Counted from the first letter of the stretch, positions 1 through 7,840 are shown. The stretch: DNA of 27,467 nucleotides from Ruminococcaceae bacterium AM07-15 (GCA_003477405.1 QUDE01000028.1:1-27467), one strand, 5' to 3'. Made by a program: numbers and translations. Notes: generated from the sequence alone by a model not told the origin.

Positions 1-998
1 TTGCGGTACTGCTTCACGGCGAAGTGGTCCGGGTGCTCCTTCTCCAGCTTGGCAAAGAGAAGGTCAACGGGGCTTTGAAATTCCTCGTCGTCCTCTCTGG
101 CCTCCGATGCGTTGATGAGCTCCAGCAGCGTGAGGAAGTTCTTTTCCTCCGGCTCCGCCTCGTACCAGATGTACCCGATCAGGGCGCAGTACAAAAGGCG
201 CTCGGCCTTAACCCAAAAATCTTCGGAGGATTTTTCCCCGTCGCCTTTGGTGTTGGCAATGATGATATTGACCAATTTGAGGATGTCTTTCTCCGACCGA
301 ATGTAGGCGAAGGGGTTGTATTTCATGCTCTTTTTGAAGTTGATGGTGTTGAGGACCTTGATGTGGTACGGCTCATAGATGACCTTCCCGCGGGCGTCTC
401 GCATGGGCTTTCCGTTCTCGTCCAGCTTGGGGGCACCCCGCCGCAGCATGGTCCCCACCTCGGACAAAAGCTGTCCTTTGGGATCGGTGACCACATAGCT
501 GCTGTGCATCTGCATGAGGGAGGGTTTGACGAAGAACCGGGTCTTGCCGCTGCCGCTTCCGCCGATGACCAGAATGTTTTTGTTCCGGGCGTACTTGGGG
601 TTTTTCGGGCGGCTGGACATGGTGAGCTTTTCCGTCTGGGTAAGAGGGATGTTCCAGTCGGGGACCGGATCGACATAGGGGGCAATGTCGGCCGCCGTGC
701 CCCATCGGGCGCTGCCGTACTCAATGCCCTTGCGGTATTTGCGGGCGTTCTTTCCTCTGGCGTACACCGCCAGCCGGACGATGACCGCCCCGGCGATGCC
801 CACCAGCAGGTCCAGGGGATGCAGGCTGGGCAGCCCAGAAGAAAACGCCTCCGTAAAGCCCTGGCTCAGATGCAGGAACTTTTCAGAGGCGTCAAGGCCG
901 GGCGCAAGGCGCACCGCCTGGCAGAGCTTATCAAAGAGATATACGAACAGCAGATACGGGAGGTTGAGAATGAGGGCTTTTTTCCAGGTGTCGGTCAT
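1..998 (-). CDS. VirD4/TraG-type conjugal coupling protein, CD1115 family (3' part cut by window edge)
   Basis: This is the coupling ATPase that feeds DNA to a type IV secretion channel at the cell membrane. It reads leftward from an ATG at 998 and stays open to base 1, so only the first 332 residues are present. Two hydrophobic N-terminal segments (about residues 9-24 and 62-80) are followed by the family signature ARNKNILVIGGSGSGKT with a Walker A at residues 146-153, then a TDPKG stretch typical of VirD4-like proteins. Its start codon overlaps the stop of the upstream pcfB-like gene by four bases (ATGA), so the two are translationally coupled. Together with the PcfB and RepA-like genes it marks the end of an integrative conjugative element that continues beyond the left edge. 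The family call is from recognised motifs. The Walker B part lies outside the window. Confidence 0.93.
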   Translation of the reverse strand, partial: MTDTWKKALILNLPYLLFVYLFDKLCQAVRLAPGLDASEKFLHLSQGFTEAFSSGLPSLHPLDLLVGIAGAVIVRLAVYARGKNARKYRKGIEYGSARWGTAADIAPYVDPVPDWNIPLTQTEKLTMSSRPKNPKYARNKNILVIGGSGSGKTRFFVKPSLMQMHSSYVVTDPKGQLLSEVGTMLRRGAPKLDENGKPMRDARGKVIYEPYHIKVLNTINFKKSMKYNPFAYIRSEKDILKLVNIIIANTKGDGEKSSEDFWVKAERLLYCALIGYIWYEAEPEEKNFLTLLELINASEAREDDEEFQSPVDLLFAKLEKEHPDHFAVKQYR

Positions 999-1483
999 AA
1001 TTCCACACCCCGGTCTTTAGTTTTGACCTTCTCCCGCTGGCGATGCTGGGCTTTGGCCTGCTGCTTCGCCTGCTCCAGCTCCTTGCGGATGGAAGGCTTT
1101 TTCTCTTTCTCCAGGTTCTTTGCGGAGAACTCCCGGAACGCCGCCGTAATGACGTCGGCATCCCGCCCCTTGAAAAACACCAGGTAGCGGGGTATCTCGC
1201 CGCTGGTGTCTTTTTTCAGCGCAAAGTCAATACCGTACTTCTTGGCGGTGGCGGAAAAGACCCGGATGTTCTGGTCGGTGATCTCGATGTTGGAAACGCC
1301 GGTGTTGTGCTTCATCAACTGCCGGAGGGTCTGCTTTCCGTGGTGCAGCTTGGTCTTATGGCCAGTCACTCCTTTCTGCATCTCGTCCAGCACTTTTTTC
1401 ATGGCCTGTTGCAGCATCCCGGCGGAGAGCTTGGTGGCCTCCACGCAGAGGGCAACGGTGCGCTGGGTGACTTCTTCCTGCAT
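995..1483 (-). CDS. PcfB family conjugation protein (DUF3801)
   Basis: This 162-residue protein matches the PcfB/DUF3801 pattern. The N-terminal half has the MQEEVTQRTVALCVEATKLS type opening, and the C-terminal third is a highly charged Lys/Arg/Gln-rich helix (about residues 120-158). In enterococcal plasmid pCF10 PcfB is an accessory factor that works with the relaxase and coupling protein in substrate presentation, and a similar role is inferred here. It sits between the RepA-like gene, whose last codons contain its AAGGAG ribosome binding site, and the coupling protein, with which it shares an ATGA overlap. This tight packing indicates a single transfer operon transcribed leftward. No catalytic motif is expected in this family. 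Confidence 0.88.
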   Translation of the reverse strand: MQEEVTQRTVALCVEATKLSAGMLQQAMKKVLDEMQKGVTGHKTKLHHGKQTLRQLMKHNTGVSNIEITDQNIRVFSATAKKYGIDFALKKDTSGEIPRYLVFFKGRDADVITAAFREFSAKNLEKEKKPSIRKELEQAKQQAKAQHRQREKVKTKDRGVEL

Positions 1484-1489
1484 GACCTA

Positions 1490-2389
1490 TCATCTCCTTT
1501 CTCCGCTGCCGTACAGGTCGTGGTTCACCAGGGACGCATAGTAGCTGTCGATGGTGGCCGGGGCGTTATACAGGGCAGCCAGCAGATATTTCTTGATGTT
1601 GCGGACATAGGTGGTGTTCTCCCGCATACGGTCCAACACATACTCGATGTGAGAACTGTTCAGCTTCAGGAACCGGGATTTGACCACCTCCGCCGGATAG
1701 TCGTCCCCGGCAATGCGGATCGTTTCCCTGCGGGAACAGACGGTATCCACCATGAGTTCCACCAGTTCATTCAGCATATCCCGATCCAGCCGGTCATCCC
1801 GGCATAGATAGTCATACTCGATATTCTCCAAAATCAGTTCCCGATAGCTCTCTCGCTCCCGCATCCAGTCCCGTCCGGTCCGTTTGGCCTCTGCGGGGGT
1901 TTGGGGACTTGATTGGATAGGATTTGATCCTTCCGTACTTGATAAATCAGTATTTGATATTTGGTTACTTGATCCTTTAGTATTTAATTGTGTGGGGTTT
2001 TCCTGTTCAGGTTTTCCCAAGACAGGAGAATCCAAGACTGGTTTTACCTGAACTGGATTTTCCCGTTCAGGTTTTCCCGGTTTAGGTTCCGGCGGCCTGG
2101 GCTGCTCCAAAATCGTGTACTCGATGCTGCCGAGCCGCCCGTTGGCGTTACGGACTCTTTCGCGGATAATGTACCCCGCATCCTCCAGCTCCCGGACCGT
2201 AGCACAAATGCTGTCCACTCCATCCCGGCATATCCGGGCAAGGCCTTTGGTGGTGTAGTCCCAATCCTCCGGCAAGGATAGCATGAGGGACAGCAGCCCC
2301 TTCGCTTTCAGCGACAGTGCCGTGTTCCGCAGATGATGGTTTGCCATCACCGTGTAGTCGCGGGTTTTCTCAATGCGAAATACCGCCAT
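1490..2389 (-). CDS. RepA-like replication initiator / DUF6017 protein of a conjugative element
   Basis: This 299-residue protein has a winged-helix N-terminal region (about residues 1-95) of the kind found in Gram-positive RepA-like initiators. A low-complexity Pro/Ser/Asn/Gln linker (about 96-170) follows, then a charged C-terminal domain resembling DUF6017 (about 175-295). The GGGAGG ribosome binding site seven bases before the ATG supports the start. It heads the leftward operon with the PcfB-like and coupling proteins. The linker consists of 10-residue units (residues 102-161) encoded by a 30-bp periodic DNA repeat, see the separate repeat entry. A role in element replication or maintenance is inferred from the domain type and its position. 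The RepA comparison is by pattern recognition and not alignment. Confidence 0.82.
   Translation of the reverse strand: MAVFRIEKTRDYTVMANHHLRNTALSLKAKGLLSLMLSLPEDWDYTTKGLARICRDGVDSICATVRELEDAGYIIRERVRNANGRLGSIEYTILEQPRPPEPKPGKPERENPVQVKPVLDSPVLGKPEQENPTQLNTKGSSNQISNTDLSSTEGSNPIQSSPQTPAEAKRTGRDWMRERESYRELILENIEYDYLCRDDRLDRDMLNELVELMVDTVCSRRETIRIAGDDYPAEVVKSRFLKLNSSHIEYVLDRMRENTTYVRNIKKYLLAALYNAPATIDSYYASLVNHDLYGSGERR
1907..2086 (-). repeat. Six degenerate 30-bp direct repeats inside the replication initiator gene
   Basis: The linker of the initiator gene is made of six 30-bp units encoding 10-residue repeats. The three units nearest the gene's 5' end encode variants of P-x-x-x-K-P-x-x-[ED]-[NS], and the other three end in Ser-Ser or a related pair. 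On the plus strand the second half shows ACTTGAT or ATTTGAT/ATTTAAT boxes at 1907, 1922, 1937, 1952, 1967 and 1982, exactly 15 bp apart and alternating between the two forms. Further ACTTGAT boxes occur at 2487 and 2557, and an ATTTGAT at 2655. Iteron-like origins inside the rep gene are known in RepA_N plasmids. Equating this repeat with an origin is inference. Confidence 0.75.
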
Positions 2390-2570
2390 AATCTCACCTC
2401 CCTCCGGCGGCCTGGAAAAGTGTTCGTTTTCGGGAAAAATTCAATTCTGTGCCCACTTGCTTCTCCATGTGGGAAAACCTATGGACACTTGATTTGCATT
2501 TCCTACATGAAGAAATACCTTCGATTTCTCACCCCTTTCAATACAATTTTCCGTGTACTTGATGGAAAGT

Positions 2571-2600
2571 AAAAAACGCCATAGGATTTCCTATGGCGTT
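2571..2600 (-). terminator. Intrinsic terminator (distal of a tandem pair) downstream of the MerR gene
   Basis: A perfect 12-bp stem (2575-2586 with 2589-2600) has a 2-base loop and, read on the minus strand, is followed by six T residues (2576-2571). It would stop leftward transcripts from the MerR gene before they enter the conjugative element. Confidence 0.8.
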
Positions 2601-2605
2601 TGGGA

Positions 2606-2649
2606 CAGGAAAAGGGTGCTGATATTTCACATCAGCACCCTTTGTCCTG
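2606..2649 (-). terminator. Long hairpin, proximal of a tandem terminator pair
   Basis: An 18-bp stem (2606-2623 with 2631-2649, one bulged G at 2644) encloses a 7-base loop. On the minus strand the lower stem contains TTTT, so it can act as a first, leakier terminator. It lies six bases from the second hairpin. Confidence 0.65.
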
Positions 2650-2776
2650 CCAGTATTTGATTTTTTGACTTCACATCGTGTTCCTTGCCTCTGAAAACAT
2701 TGATTTTACTGGACTCTCTCATGTTTTCTTATTAGGAGGCGGGGAAAGCCGTCCTTTTTTATTTGCCATATCATCT

Positions 2777-3214
2777 CTATTGGTTTCCGCCGCAGCCGCC
2801 GGCGCAGGCGCATCGTCCCACATCATAGCAGCCAGTTTGAGAAAACTGCTCTGTGCCTGCCTGACATGCTTTCTCATAATAGCGGATCTTCTTTTCGATG
2901 TGAGCCAGCTCTCCCTCCATCTGGGTGATCTTCTGCTGCACATGGCATTTGTGATCCAGCAGCACCTGCAAACGCTGCTGCAATGTGCCGTCCCCTTTTT
3001 GGCAAAGGCTGATGAACTTTCCGATATCATTCACCGGCATGCCGGTGTTTTTCAAACAGCGGATGATCTCCAGCAAGTGGATATCTTCCTGGGAATAATC
3101 CCGGTTTCCGGCGCTGTCTCGGGCCACCGGCGGCAAAACCTGCTGCCGCTCATAATACCGCAGAGTGTACGGGGAAAAACCCGTGATCCGCGCCGTCTCT
3201 TGTATGGAATACAT
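2777..3214 (-). CDS. MerR family transcriptional regulator with Cys-rich C-terminal tail
   Basis: This 145-residue regulator starts at the ATG at 3214, which has an AGGAGG ribosome binding site six to seven bases upstream. Longer in-frame starts lack one. Residues 1-70 form the winged-helix MerR DNA-binding domain (YSIQETARITGFSPYTLRYY), followed by a long dimerisation coiled coil (about 78-118). The tail is unusual: Cys 117, 129, 135, 137 and 141 lie in a Gly/Cys-rich end (GRCACAGGCGG) that could bind a metal or sense thiol stress. MerR regulators usually act on a nearby divergent or self promoter, but no obvious target gene is adjacent, so the effector is unknown. It is flanked by terminators on both sides and appears monocistronic. 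Confidence 0.9.
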   Translation of the reverse strand: MYSIQETARITGFSPYTLRYYERQQVLPPVARDSAGNRDYSQEDIHLLEIIRCLKNTGMPVNDIGKFISLCQKGDGTLQQRLQVLLDHKCHVQQKITQMEGELAHIEKKIRYYEKACQAGTEQFSQTGCYDVGRCACAGGCGGNQ

Positions 3215-3242
3215 CAGCCTTCCTCCTGCTCTTCTGCACTTT

Positions 3243-3276
3243 AAAACAGGCCCCGGCACACAGCCGGGGCCTGTTT
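3243..3276 (-). terminator. Terminator of the CNNM/CorC-type gene
   Basis: A perfect 14-bp GC-rich stem (3244-3257 with 3263-3276) has a 5-base loop and is followed on the minus strand by TTTTAAA. It lies eleven bases past the stop of the CNNM-type gene. Confidence 0.88.
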
Positions 3277-3286
3277 CTGCGCTGTG

Positions 3287-4630
3287 TTATTCTTCCTCGT
3301 CGTCCTCATTCTCCTGAGGGGTGGTCCAATCTACTTGCAGTTTCAGCTTTTCAATGCGGCGTTCCCGGATCTCCAGAATGGAGAAGGTCAGATTATCCAG
3401 CCGCACGGTACGCCGGTCGTTTTCTTCCGGAATCGTCCCGATCTCATCCATCAGCAAACCGGACACGGTATCGTGGTTTTCACTTTCGATCTCTGTGCCC
3501 AGTTCATCATTCAGATCATCGATGGTAACGAGACCTTCCAGAATATATGTGCTGTTATCAATCTTGATGATCCGGGGTTCGTCGTCATCCCCCTGATCTT
3601 CGATGGGTCCCATGACTTCTTCGGCCAGATCCTCCATGGTGACAATGCCGGAAAAGCCGCCGTATTCATCGATGAGCACGGCGATATACTGCTTGGCCCG
3701 CTGCATATCCTGGAACAGCTCGTCGATATTCCGGGTCTCCGGAACAAAATAGGGACGGTGGAGCAGCTTTTTCACATCCACATTCTCAAAGCCCACCTTC
3801 CGGGCTTCCAGCAGGAAATCCTTGATATAGAGCACGCCCACAATGTTGTCGATGTCCTCATCGTACACCGGCACACGGGAGTGACGGGTCTCCAGCATTT
3901 CGTCCAGATAGCTTTCCAAAGGCTCATTGATGTCCACCGCATACACATCGGTGCGGGAAGTCATCACTTCGCTGGCCAGTTTATCATCGAACTCAAAGAT
4001 GGATTCGATCATATCCTGTTCCGCTTCGTTAAAGACGCCATGCTCCTTGCCGCTTTCGATCATGGAGCGGATCTCTTCCTCGCTCACCTTTTCTTCCAGC
4101 TGTTCATGGTGCATCCCGGTGATGCGGAGCACCAGATTGGTGGAAAGGCTGAGCAACTTCACAAAGGGAGCGGCGATCACCGACACCACACCCACCGGGC
4201 CTACCACAAACATACTGATGCTTTCGGCCTTCTGCAATGCGATGCGCTTGGGCACCAGTTCGCCGAATACCAGTGTGATAAAGGCCAGGATCACGGTGAC
4301 CCCCACAAAGGAGATCTGATTGCCATAGGGGATGCCGCGGCGCTGGAGATACGCTCCCAGCACTTCGGAAATACCGGTGGCCGCCGAGGCACTGGAGAAG
4401 AATCCAGCCAGGGTGATGGCCACCTGAATGGTGGATAGAAAGCGTGTGGGCTCCTGAAGCAGCTTTTGCACCATTTTGGCTTTTTTGCTGCCCTCATCAG
4501 CCAAAATACCGATTTTGGTTTTGTTCACCGAGACGATGGCCATCTCCGCACAAGCGAAAAAGGCGTTTACCATCGTCAGCAGGGCCAGCAGCAAAAGCTG
4601 TGTCCCAATAGGGCCAGGGTCCGGGTCCAT
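3287..4630 (-). CDS. CNNM/CorC-HlyC family membrane protein (DUF21, paired CBS, CorC_HlyC domains)
   Basis: This 447-residue membrane protein has the standard three-part layout. A DUF21 transmembrane domain (about residues 1-190) contains the FACAEMAIVSVNKTK segment and the GELVPKRIAL motif. A CBS pair follows (about 205-330, with the SRVPVYDEDIDNIVGVLYIKD signature), then a C-terminal CorC_HlyC domain (about 350-430) and an acidic end. Family members are linked to divalent cation (Mg/Co) export, and the old label hemolysin is probably misleading. I chose the ATG at 4630 because GGAGG lies eight bases before it. An upstream in-frame TTG (4645) overlaps that site and is unlikely. The gene is monocistronic, with a promoter at 4707-4735 and its own terminator. 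Confidence 0.93.
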   Translation of the reverse strand: MDPDPGPIGTQLLLLALLTMVNAFFACAEMAIVSVNKTKIGILADEGSKKAKMVQKLLQEPTRFLSTIQVAITLAGFFSSASAATGISEVLGAYLQRRGIPYGNQISFVGVTVILAFITLVFGELVPKRIALQKAESISMFVVGPVGVVSVIAAPFVKLLSLSTNLVLRITGMHHEQLEEKVSEEEIRSMIESGKEHGVFNEAEQDMIESIFEFDDKLASEVMTSRTDVYAVDINEPLESYLDEMLETRHSRVPVYDEDIDNIVGVLYIKDFLLEARKVGFENVDVKKLLHRPYFVPETRNIDELFQDMQRAKQYIAVLIDEYGGFSGIVTMEDLAEEVMGPIEDQGDDDEPRIIKIDNSTYILEGLVTIDDLNDELGTEIESENHDTVSGLLMDEIGTIPEENDRRTVRLDNLTFSILEIRERRIEKLKLQVDWTTPQENEDDEEE

Positions 4631-4706
4631 GTTGTGTTCCTCCAAAAAATAATAAGATTAGTCTGTTTGCCCTGCCGTGTATCCGGCGGCGAAACATACC
4701 ATTTTT

Positions 4707-4735
4707 AATTTACCATATCCTTGCCGGTTCGTCAA
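4707..4735 (-). promoter_or_regulatory. Sigma-A-type promoter for the CNNM/CorC-type gene
   Basis: On the minus strand TTGACG (4735-4730) and TAAATT (4712-4707) are separated by 17 bp, and TGG immediately precedes the -10 as an extended element. The start codon lies about 75 bases downstream. Confidence 0.6.
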
Positions 4736-4776
4736 ATACTCCCCATCTGTATTTTCCATCTTCCGGCGATTCTCCC

Positions 4777-6066
4777 TTACAGAGCCTGGGGGCGCAGGAT
4801 GGTGGAAATCCCCTGGGGCACCACCAGAATCTTAGCCTGAGGCTCCCCCAGCATTTCCTGGGCCAGACGCAGTCCTTCCTCCAGAGAATGGGCCGGCGTC
4901 ATATGCAGATCCCGTACCATCTCATCGGGAGCCTGACTGACCAAAACCACACGGCATTTCATCAGCACCCGGGCAAAGACCTGGGATTGCCACTGATCGG
5001 CCTGGGTCTTATCCTGCGGCGTGGCCAGGATAGTATCCATGATGACCTTGGGATCTTTTTCCTCTTGGAAGGTTCGCCAGAACACTTCCCCGCCGTTGCC
5101 ATCCTCGCACCGGGCTGCAATGACGATGACGCCGCCTTTCCGGCAGGCCACTTCCGCAGTGGACATCCCCTTTACCGCCTGGTAGATGTTCTGATCCAGA
5201 GGATAGCCATTGTTGCTGGTGACCACGATGTCGGCCTCAGGTGCTTCTTTCTGGCAAAGGGAGGCCAAAAATTCCGTACCGGCCCGATGGGCCTCATCAA
5301 AATCTCCGGCAAAGGCCCCGATCACCTGGCCCTTTCCTCCCAGCACCACATTGACAATATAGGCCAGCCCCGCCTTGCGGGCCGCCCACACCATATCCCG
5401 ATGAATGGGGTTTCCTTCCAAAATCCCCGCCCGGGCATGAGGATCGTCAATAAACTGAGAGCAGTGGTTGGCATATACCGTCTCCCTGGCCGCAATGCCG
5501 GGAAGCACGCTTTTGCGCCCTCCGGAAAAACCGGCAAAGAAGTGGGGCTCGATAAACCCTTCAGCCACCAGCAGATCGGCCTCCACCGCCGCTTTGTTGA
5601 TCCGCAGCCGTCCGCCAGAAGGCAACACTCCCAGATCCACCATATCCTCTTCCGCTGCACAATCGTGAATCAGAATATGCTCTTTTTCAGCCATCTCCGC
5701 CCCCAGCTTGTTCACCAGCTCCTGCCGGGTGGTGCCCCGGTGGCACCCGGTGGCGATGAGCAGCGTGATCTCGGCCTGGGGATTGCCCCGGCGGATGGCC
5801 CCCAGCATGGGCGGCAAAATCAATTTGCTGGGTACGGGACGGGTGTGGTCGCTGCACAAAACCACCACTTTCTTTTTCCCCTTGGCCAGCTCCTCCAGCC
5901 GGGATGTGCCTATGGAATTCTCCATGGCCTGGCGCAGAAGTTCTTCCGGACTCTTCTCCGCCTCATATTCCTCCAGCTGGCTCTGCACAATCCCCAAAAG
6001 CTGACTTTCCTCCACCTGGGCCGAAATCTCTCCCGTCCCATAGGGCAGGCTGATGGTCTTTTTCAT
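4777..6066 (-). CDS. larA: LarA-family nickel-pincer racemase/epimerase (lactate racemase-like)
   Basis: This 429-residue protein has nearly the length of lactate racemase LarA (about 424) and keeps its active-site residues. SDHTRP is at 72-77 and His109 lies in GCHRGTT. His175 and Lys185 are ten residues apart in the PHFFAGFSGGRKS stretch, and His201 is sixteen further on. In Lactiplantibacillus LarA the lysine binds the nickel-pincer nucleotide cofactor covalently and the histidines ligate nickel or act as acid/base. LarA homologues also racemise other 2-hydroxy acids, so the substrate is not fixed by sequence alone. No larB, larC or larE maturation gene is in this window, so cofactor synthesis must be encoded elsewhere. 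The ATG has an AGGGAG site upstream. A terminator separates it from the upstream phosphatase gene. Confidence 0.88.
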   Translation of the reverse strand: MKKTISLPYGTGEISAQVEESQLLGIVQSQLEEYEAEKSPEELLRQAMENSIGTSRLEELAKGKKKVVVLCSDHTRPVPSKLILPPMLGAIRRGNPQAEITLLIATGCHRGTTRQELVNKLGAEMAEKEHILIHDCAAEEDMVDLGVLPSGGRLRINKAAVEADLLVAEGFIEPHFFAGFSGGRKSVLPGIAARETVYANHCSQFIDDPHARAGILEGNPIHRDMVWAARKAGLAYIVNVVLGGKGQVIGAFAGDFDEAHRAGTEFLASLCQKEAPEADIVVTSNNGYPLDQNIYQAVKGMSTAEVACRKGGVIVIAARCEDGNGGEVFWRTFQEEKDPKVIMDTILATPQDKTQADQWQSQVFARVLMKCRVVLVSQAPDEMVRDLHMTPAHSLEEGLRLAQEMLGEPQAKILVVPQGISTILRPQAL

Positions 6067-6104
6067 GGCAATTTCTCCCTTTCTCCTGCGATATCCTACG
6101 ACAA

Positions 6105-6129
6105 AGGCCCCGGAAACCTTCCGGGGCCT
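6105..6129 (-). terminator. Terminator after the degV-phosphatase operon
   Basis: A perfect 11-bp stem (6105-6115 with 6119-6129) has a 3-base loop and a short TTTGT tail on the minus strand. A second, bulged hairpin (6141-6166) lies between it and the phosphatase stop codon. The weak T-tract makes partial read-through into larA possible. Confidence 0.65.
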
Positions 6130-6171
6130 CTTGATTTCTGTTTTCCCGGCACACGCTGCCGGAAAAGGCCC

Positions 6172-6828
6172 CTATCCCTTGGGTTGATTCTCCGCCAGAT
6201 CAAAACGGAGTTCTTCCGGAAGGTGGGACTGATCGTTTACATATTCTGTCTTGGGCAGCTGCCCGGGTGCAAACACAAATTTGCTCACTGCGGTATTCCC
6301 CACAATGAAAGAGCGCATCTTTATTTCCTCATAGGGCAGGCCGGACAAGGCGGCCAGATACACCTGGATGGTAAAGCCGTGAGAAACCACGGCCACGGTG
6401 CCCTGGGGATTGTCCGCTACGATCTGCTTTATGGCCGAGGTGATCCGGTCATAGACCTGACGGGTACTCTCCCCGCCGGGAGCCTGGAACCGGGCGGTAT
6501 TCTCCTCCAGATCCTGCACGGCCTGGGGAAACAGCTGCCGGCACTCCTGCCCGGTATGGCCTTCCATCTCCCCCAAGTCAATTTCATTGAGAAGGGGCAT
6601 GACCTGCACTTCCAGCCCACGGCCTTTGGCCAGAGCCTCACCAGTCTGCCGGGCCCGCTGCAAAGCGGAAACATAAATTTTGTCCAGATGCACCTTTTCA
6701 AAGCGCCGGGCCAAAAGAGCAGCCTGAGAAAGCCCTCTTTCATTGAGGGGCACATCCATACTGCCCTGGAACACACCGGCCAGATTGCTGTTGGTGGTGC
6801 CGTGGCGAATCAAATACAAAGTCGTCAT
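6172..6828 (-). CDS. Histidine phosphatase family protein (phosphoglycerate mutase-like)
   Basis: This 218-residue protein carries the RHG signature at residues 8-10 with catalytic His9. Arg58 lies in the SALQRARQT motif, a second active-site His150 in VVSHG, and the acidic NEIDLGEMEG segment follows the family pattern. Such enzymes form a phosphohistidine and dephosphorylate small phosphorylated metabolites. Members annotated GpmB, CobC or PhoE cannot be told apart from this sequence, so the substrate is left open. It lies 23 bases downstream of the degV gene and is probably co-transcribed with it. The ribosome binding site (GGTGGATC) is weak, consistent with a downstream operon gene. Confidence 0.9.
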   Translation of the reverse strand: MTTLYLIRHGTTNSNLAGVFQGSMDVPLNERGLSQAALLARRFEKVHLDKIYVSALQRARQTGEALAKGRGLEVQVMPLLNEIDLGEMEGHTGQECRQLFPQAVQDLEENTARFQAPGGESTRQVYDRITSAIKQIVADNPQGTVAVVSHGFTIQVYLAALSGLPYEEIKMRSFIVGNTAVSKFVFAPGQLPKTEYVNDQSHLPEELRFDLAENQPKG

Positions 6829-6851
6829 AGATCAACGATCCACCCTACGCC

Positions 6852-7730
6852 TTACAGGCGGGAGTTGCCAAAGCCAAAGACGGCCAGCGTCCCCGGTCCG
6901 GAATGGTTGCCGATAATAGGGGTCAGGAAGCGGATGTCTACCCCTTTGGGGTTCATCTGCTCCTTCACCAGGCGGGCCAGCTCATCGGCATCCTCCTGGC
7001 AGTCAGCATGACAAATATAGATGATCTGATCCTGAGGATTTGTCACATGCTCCTTGGCCAGCCGGGCCAGTTCGGCGATGGCCTGACGGCGGCCCCGCAC
7101 CTTGCTCAGCGGCTCCAGCTTTCCCTCATCGCTGACATACATCACCGGTTTGATGCCCATGAGTGTACCCAGGAATGCACTGGAACGGGACAGACGGCCT
7201 CCCCGATACAGATGGTTCAGGTCGTCCACGGTGAAGAAATGACAGATGGTCTTTTTCAGCCGGGGCAGCGCTTCATCCACCAGCTCATCCAGGCTCATGC
7301 CCTGCTGCTGCAAGCGAGCTGCTTCCATGACGATCATACCCTGGCCGATGCCGGCGGCTGCCGTATCAAAGGAAATCACCCGACGGCCGGGGTATTTCTC
7401 CATCAGCTCCTGAGCCACCATGAGGGATGTATTGAATGTACCGCTGAGTTTGGAAGAAAAGCCGATATAAATCACATCCAGCCCTTGCTGAAGGGCCTGC
7501 TCATAGGCATTGGTAAAGGTGGGGATATCCACCTGGGTGGTGGTGGGCATCAGCCCGCCCCGCAGCCGCTGGTAAAATTCTTTGTGAGGCACTGTTTTGC
7601 CGAAATCGTCCTTGATCTCCTTGCCGTCAATGACGATGCCGTGCTCCAGCCAGCCCACATTGTTTTCTGTCATCCACTCCGGCGTCAGGTCGGTGGTGGT
7701 ATCGGTAAAGATCTTATAAGTCAATTCCAT
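6852..7730 (-). CDS. DegV family fatty-acid-binding protein (FakB-like)
   Basis: This 292-residue protein matches the DegV/FakB family. It has the IFTDTTTDLTPEW opening, a MPTTTQ motif at 61-66 and FSSKLSGTFN at 91-100, which line the fatty-acid pocket, then the conserved DDLNHLYRGGRLS stretch and a GPGTLAVFG end. FakB proteins present bound fatty acids to the kinase FakA for phosphorylation and entry into phospholipid synthesis. Clostridia encode several paralogues with different acyl preference, and no fakA is nearby. The gene heads a two-gene operon with the histidine phosphatase and has its own predicted promoter in the gap after the PfoR-like gene. Confidence 0.92.
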   Translation of the reverse strand: MELTYKIFTDTTTDLTPEWMTENNVGWLEHGIVIDGKEIKDDFGKTVPHKEFYQRLRGGLMPTTTQVDIPTFTNAYEQALQQGLDVIYIGFSSKLSGTFNTSLMVAQELMEKYPGRRVISFDTAAAGIGQGMIVMEAARLQQQGMSLDELVDEALPRLKKTICHFFTVDDLNHLYRGGRLSRSSAFLGTLMGIKPVMYVSDEGKLEPLSKVRGRRQAIAELARLAKEHVTNPQDQIIYICHADCQEDADELARLVKEQMNPKGVDIRFLTPIIGNHSGPGTLAVFGFGNSRL

Positions 7731-7811
7731 TTCCGTTCTCTCCTCTTTCCCGCCGGTCTTTTCCAGTGTTTCACCGGCGTGGGGATGTGTCTTTTGATCA
7801 AATACTTTTTT

Positions 7812-7840
7812 ATTTTACCACACAAAGCCTCAGATGTCGA
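7812..7840 (-). promoter_or_regulatory. Promoter for the degV operon, -35 inside the end of the PfoR-like gene
   Basis: On the minus strand TCGACA (7840-7835) and TAAAAT (7817-7812) are 17 bp apart, with TGG just before the -10. The -35 overlaps the last codons of the upstream gene. The leader of about 75 bases contains a 6-7 bp GC-rich hairpin with a long loop. Confidence 0.55.

Larger units (their letters stand above)
2390..2776. other. Gene-free junction between conjugative element and chromosome
   Basis: No convincing coding sequence is present in these 387 bases. The part next to the replication gene (2390-2570) is AT-richer, must contain that gene's promoter, and carries two stray ACTTGAT boxes, but I see no clear -35/-10 pair. 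The part next to the MerR gene holds two strong hairpins (2571-2649). The element's outer boundary probably falls here, because element genes lie only to the left and ordinary chromosomal genes only to the right. No tRNA end or obvious att core is visible. Confidence 0.5.

Noticed and set aside
2719..2776. Possible 16-codon gene directly after the MerR stop
   Set aside because: Lys/Pro-rich, no recognisable family and no independent ribosome binding site. Too short to support.
4631..4645. Upstream TTG start for the CNNM/CorC gene
   Set aside because: It overlaps the GGAGG ribosome binding site of the ATG at 4630, so the ATG is preferred.
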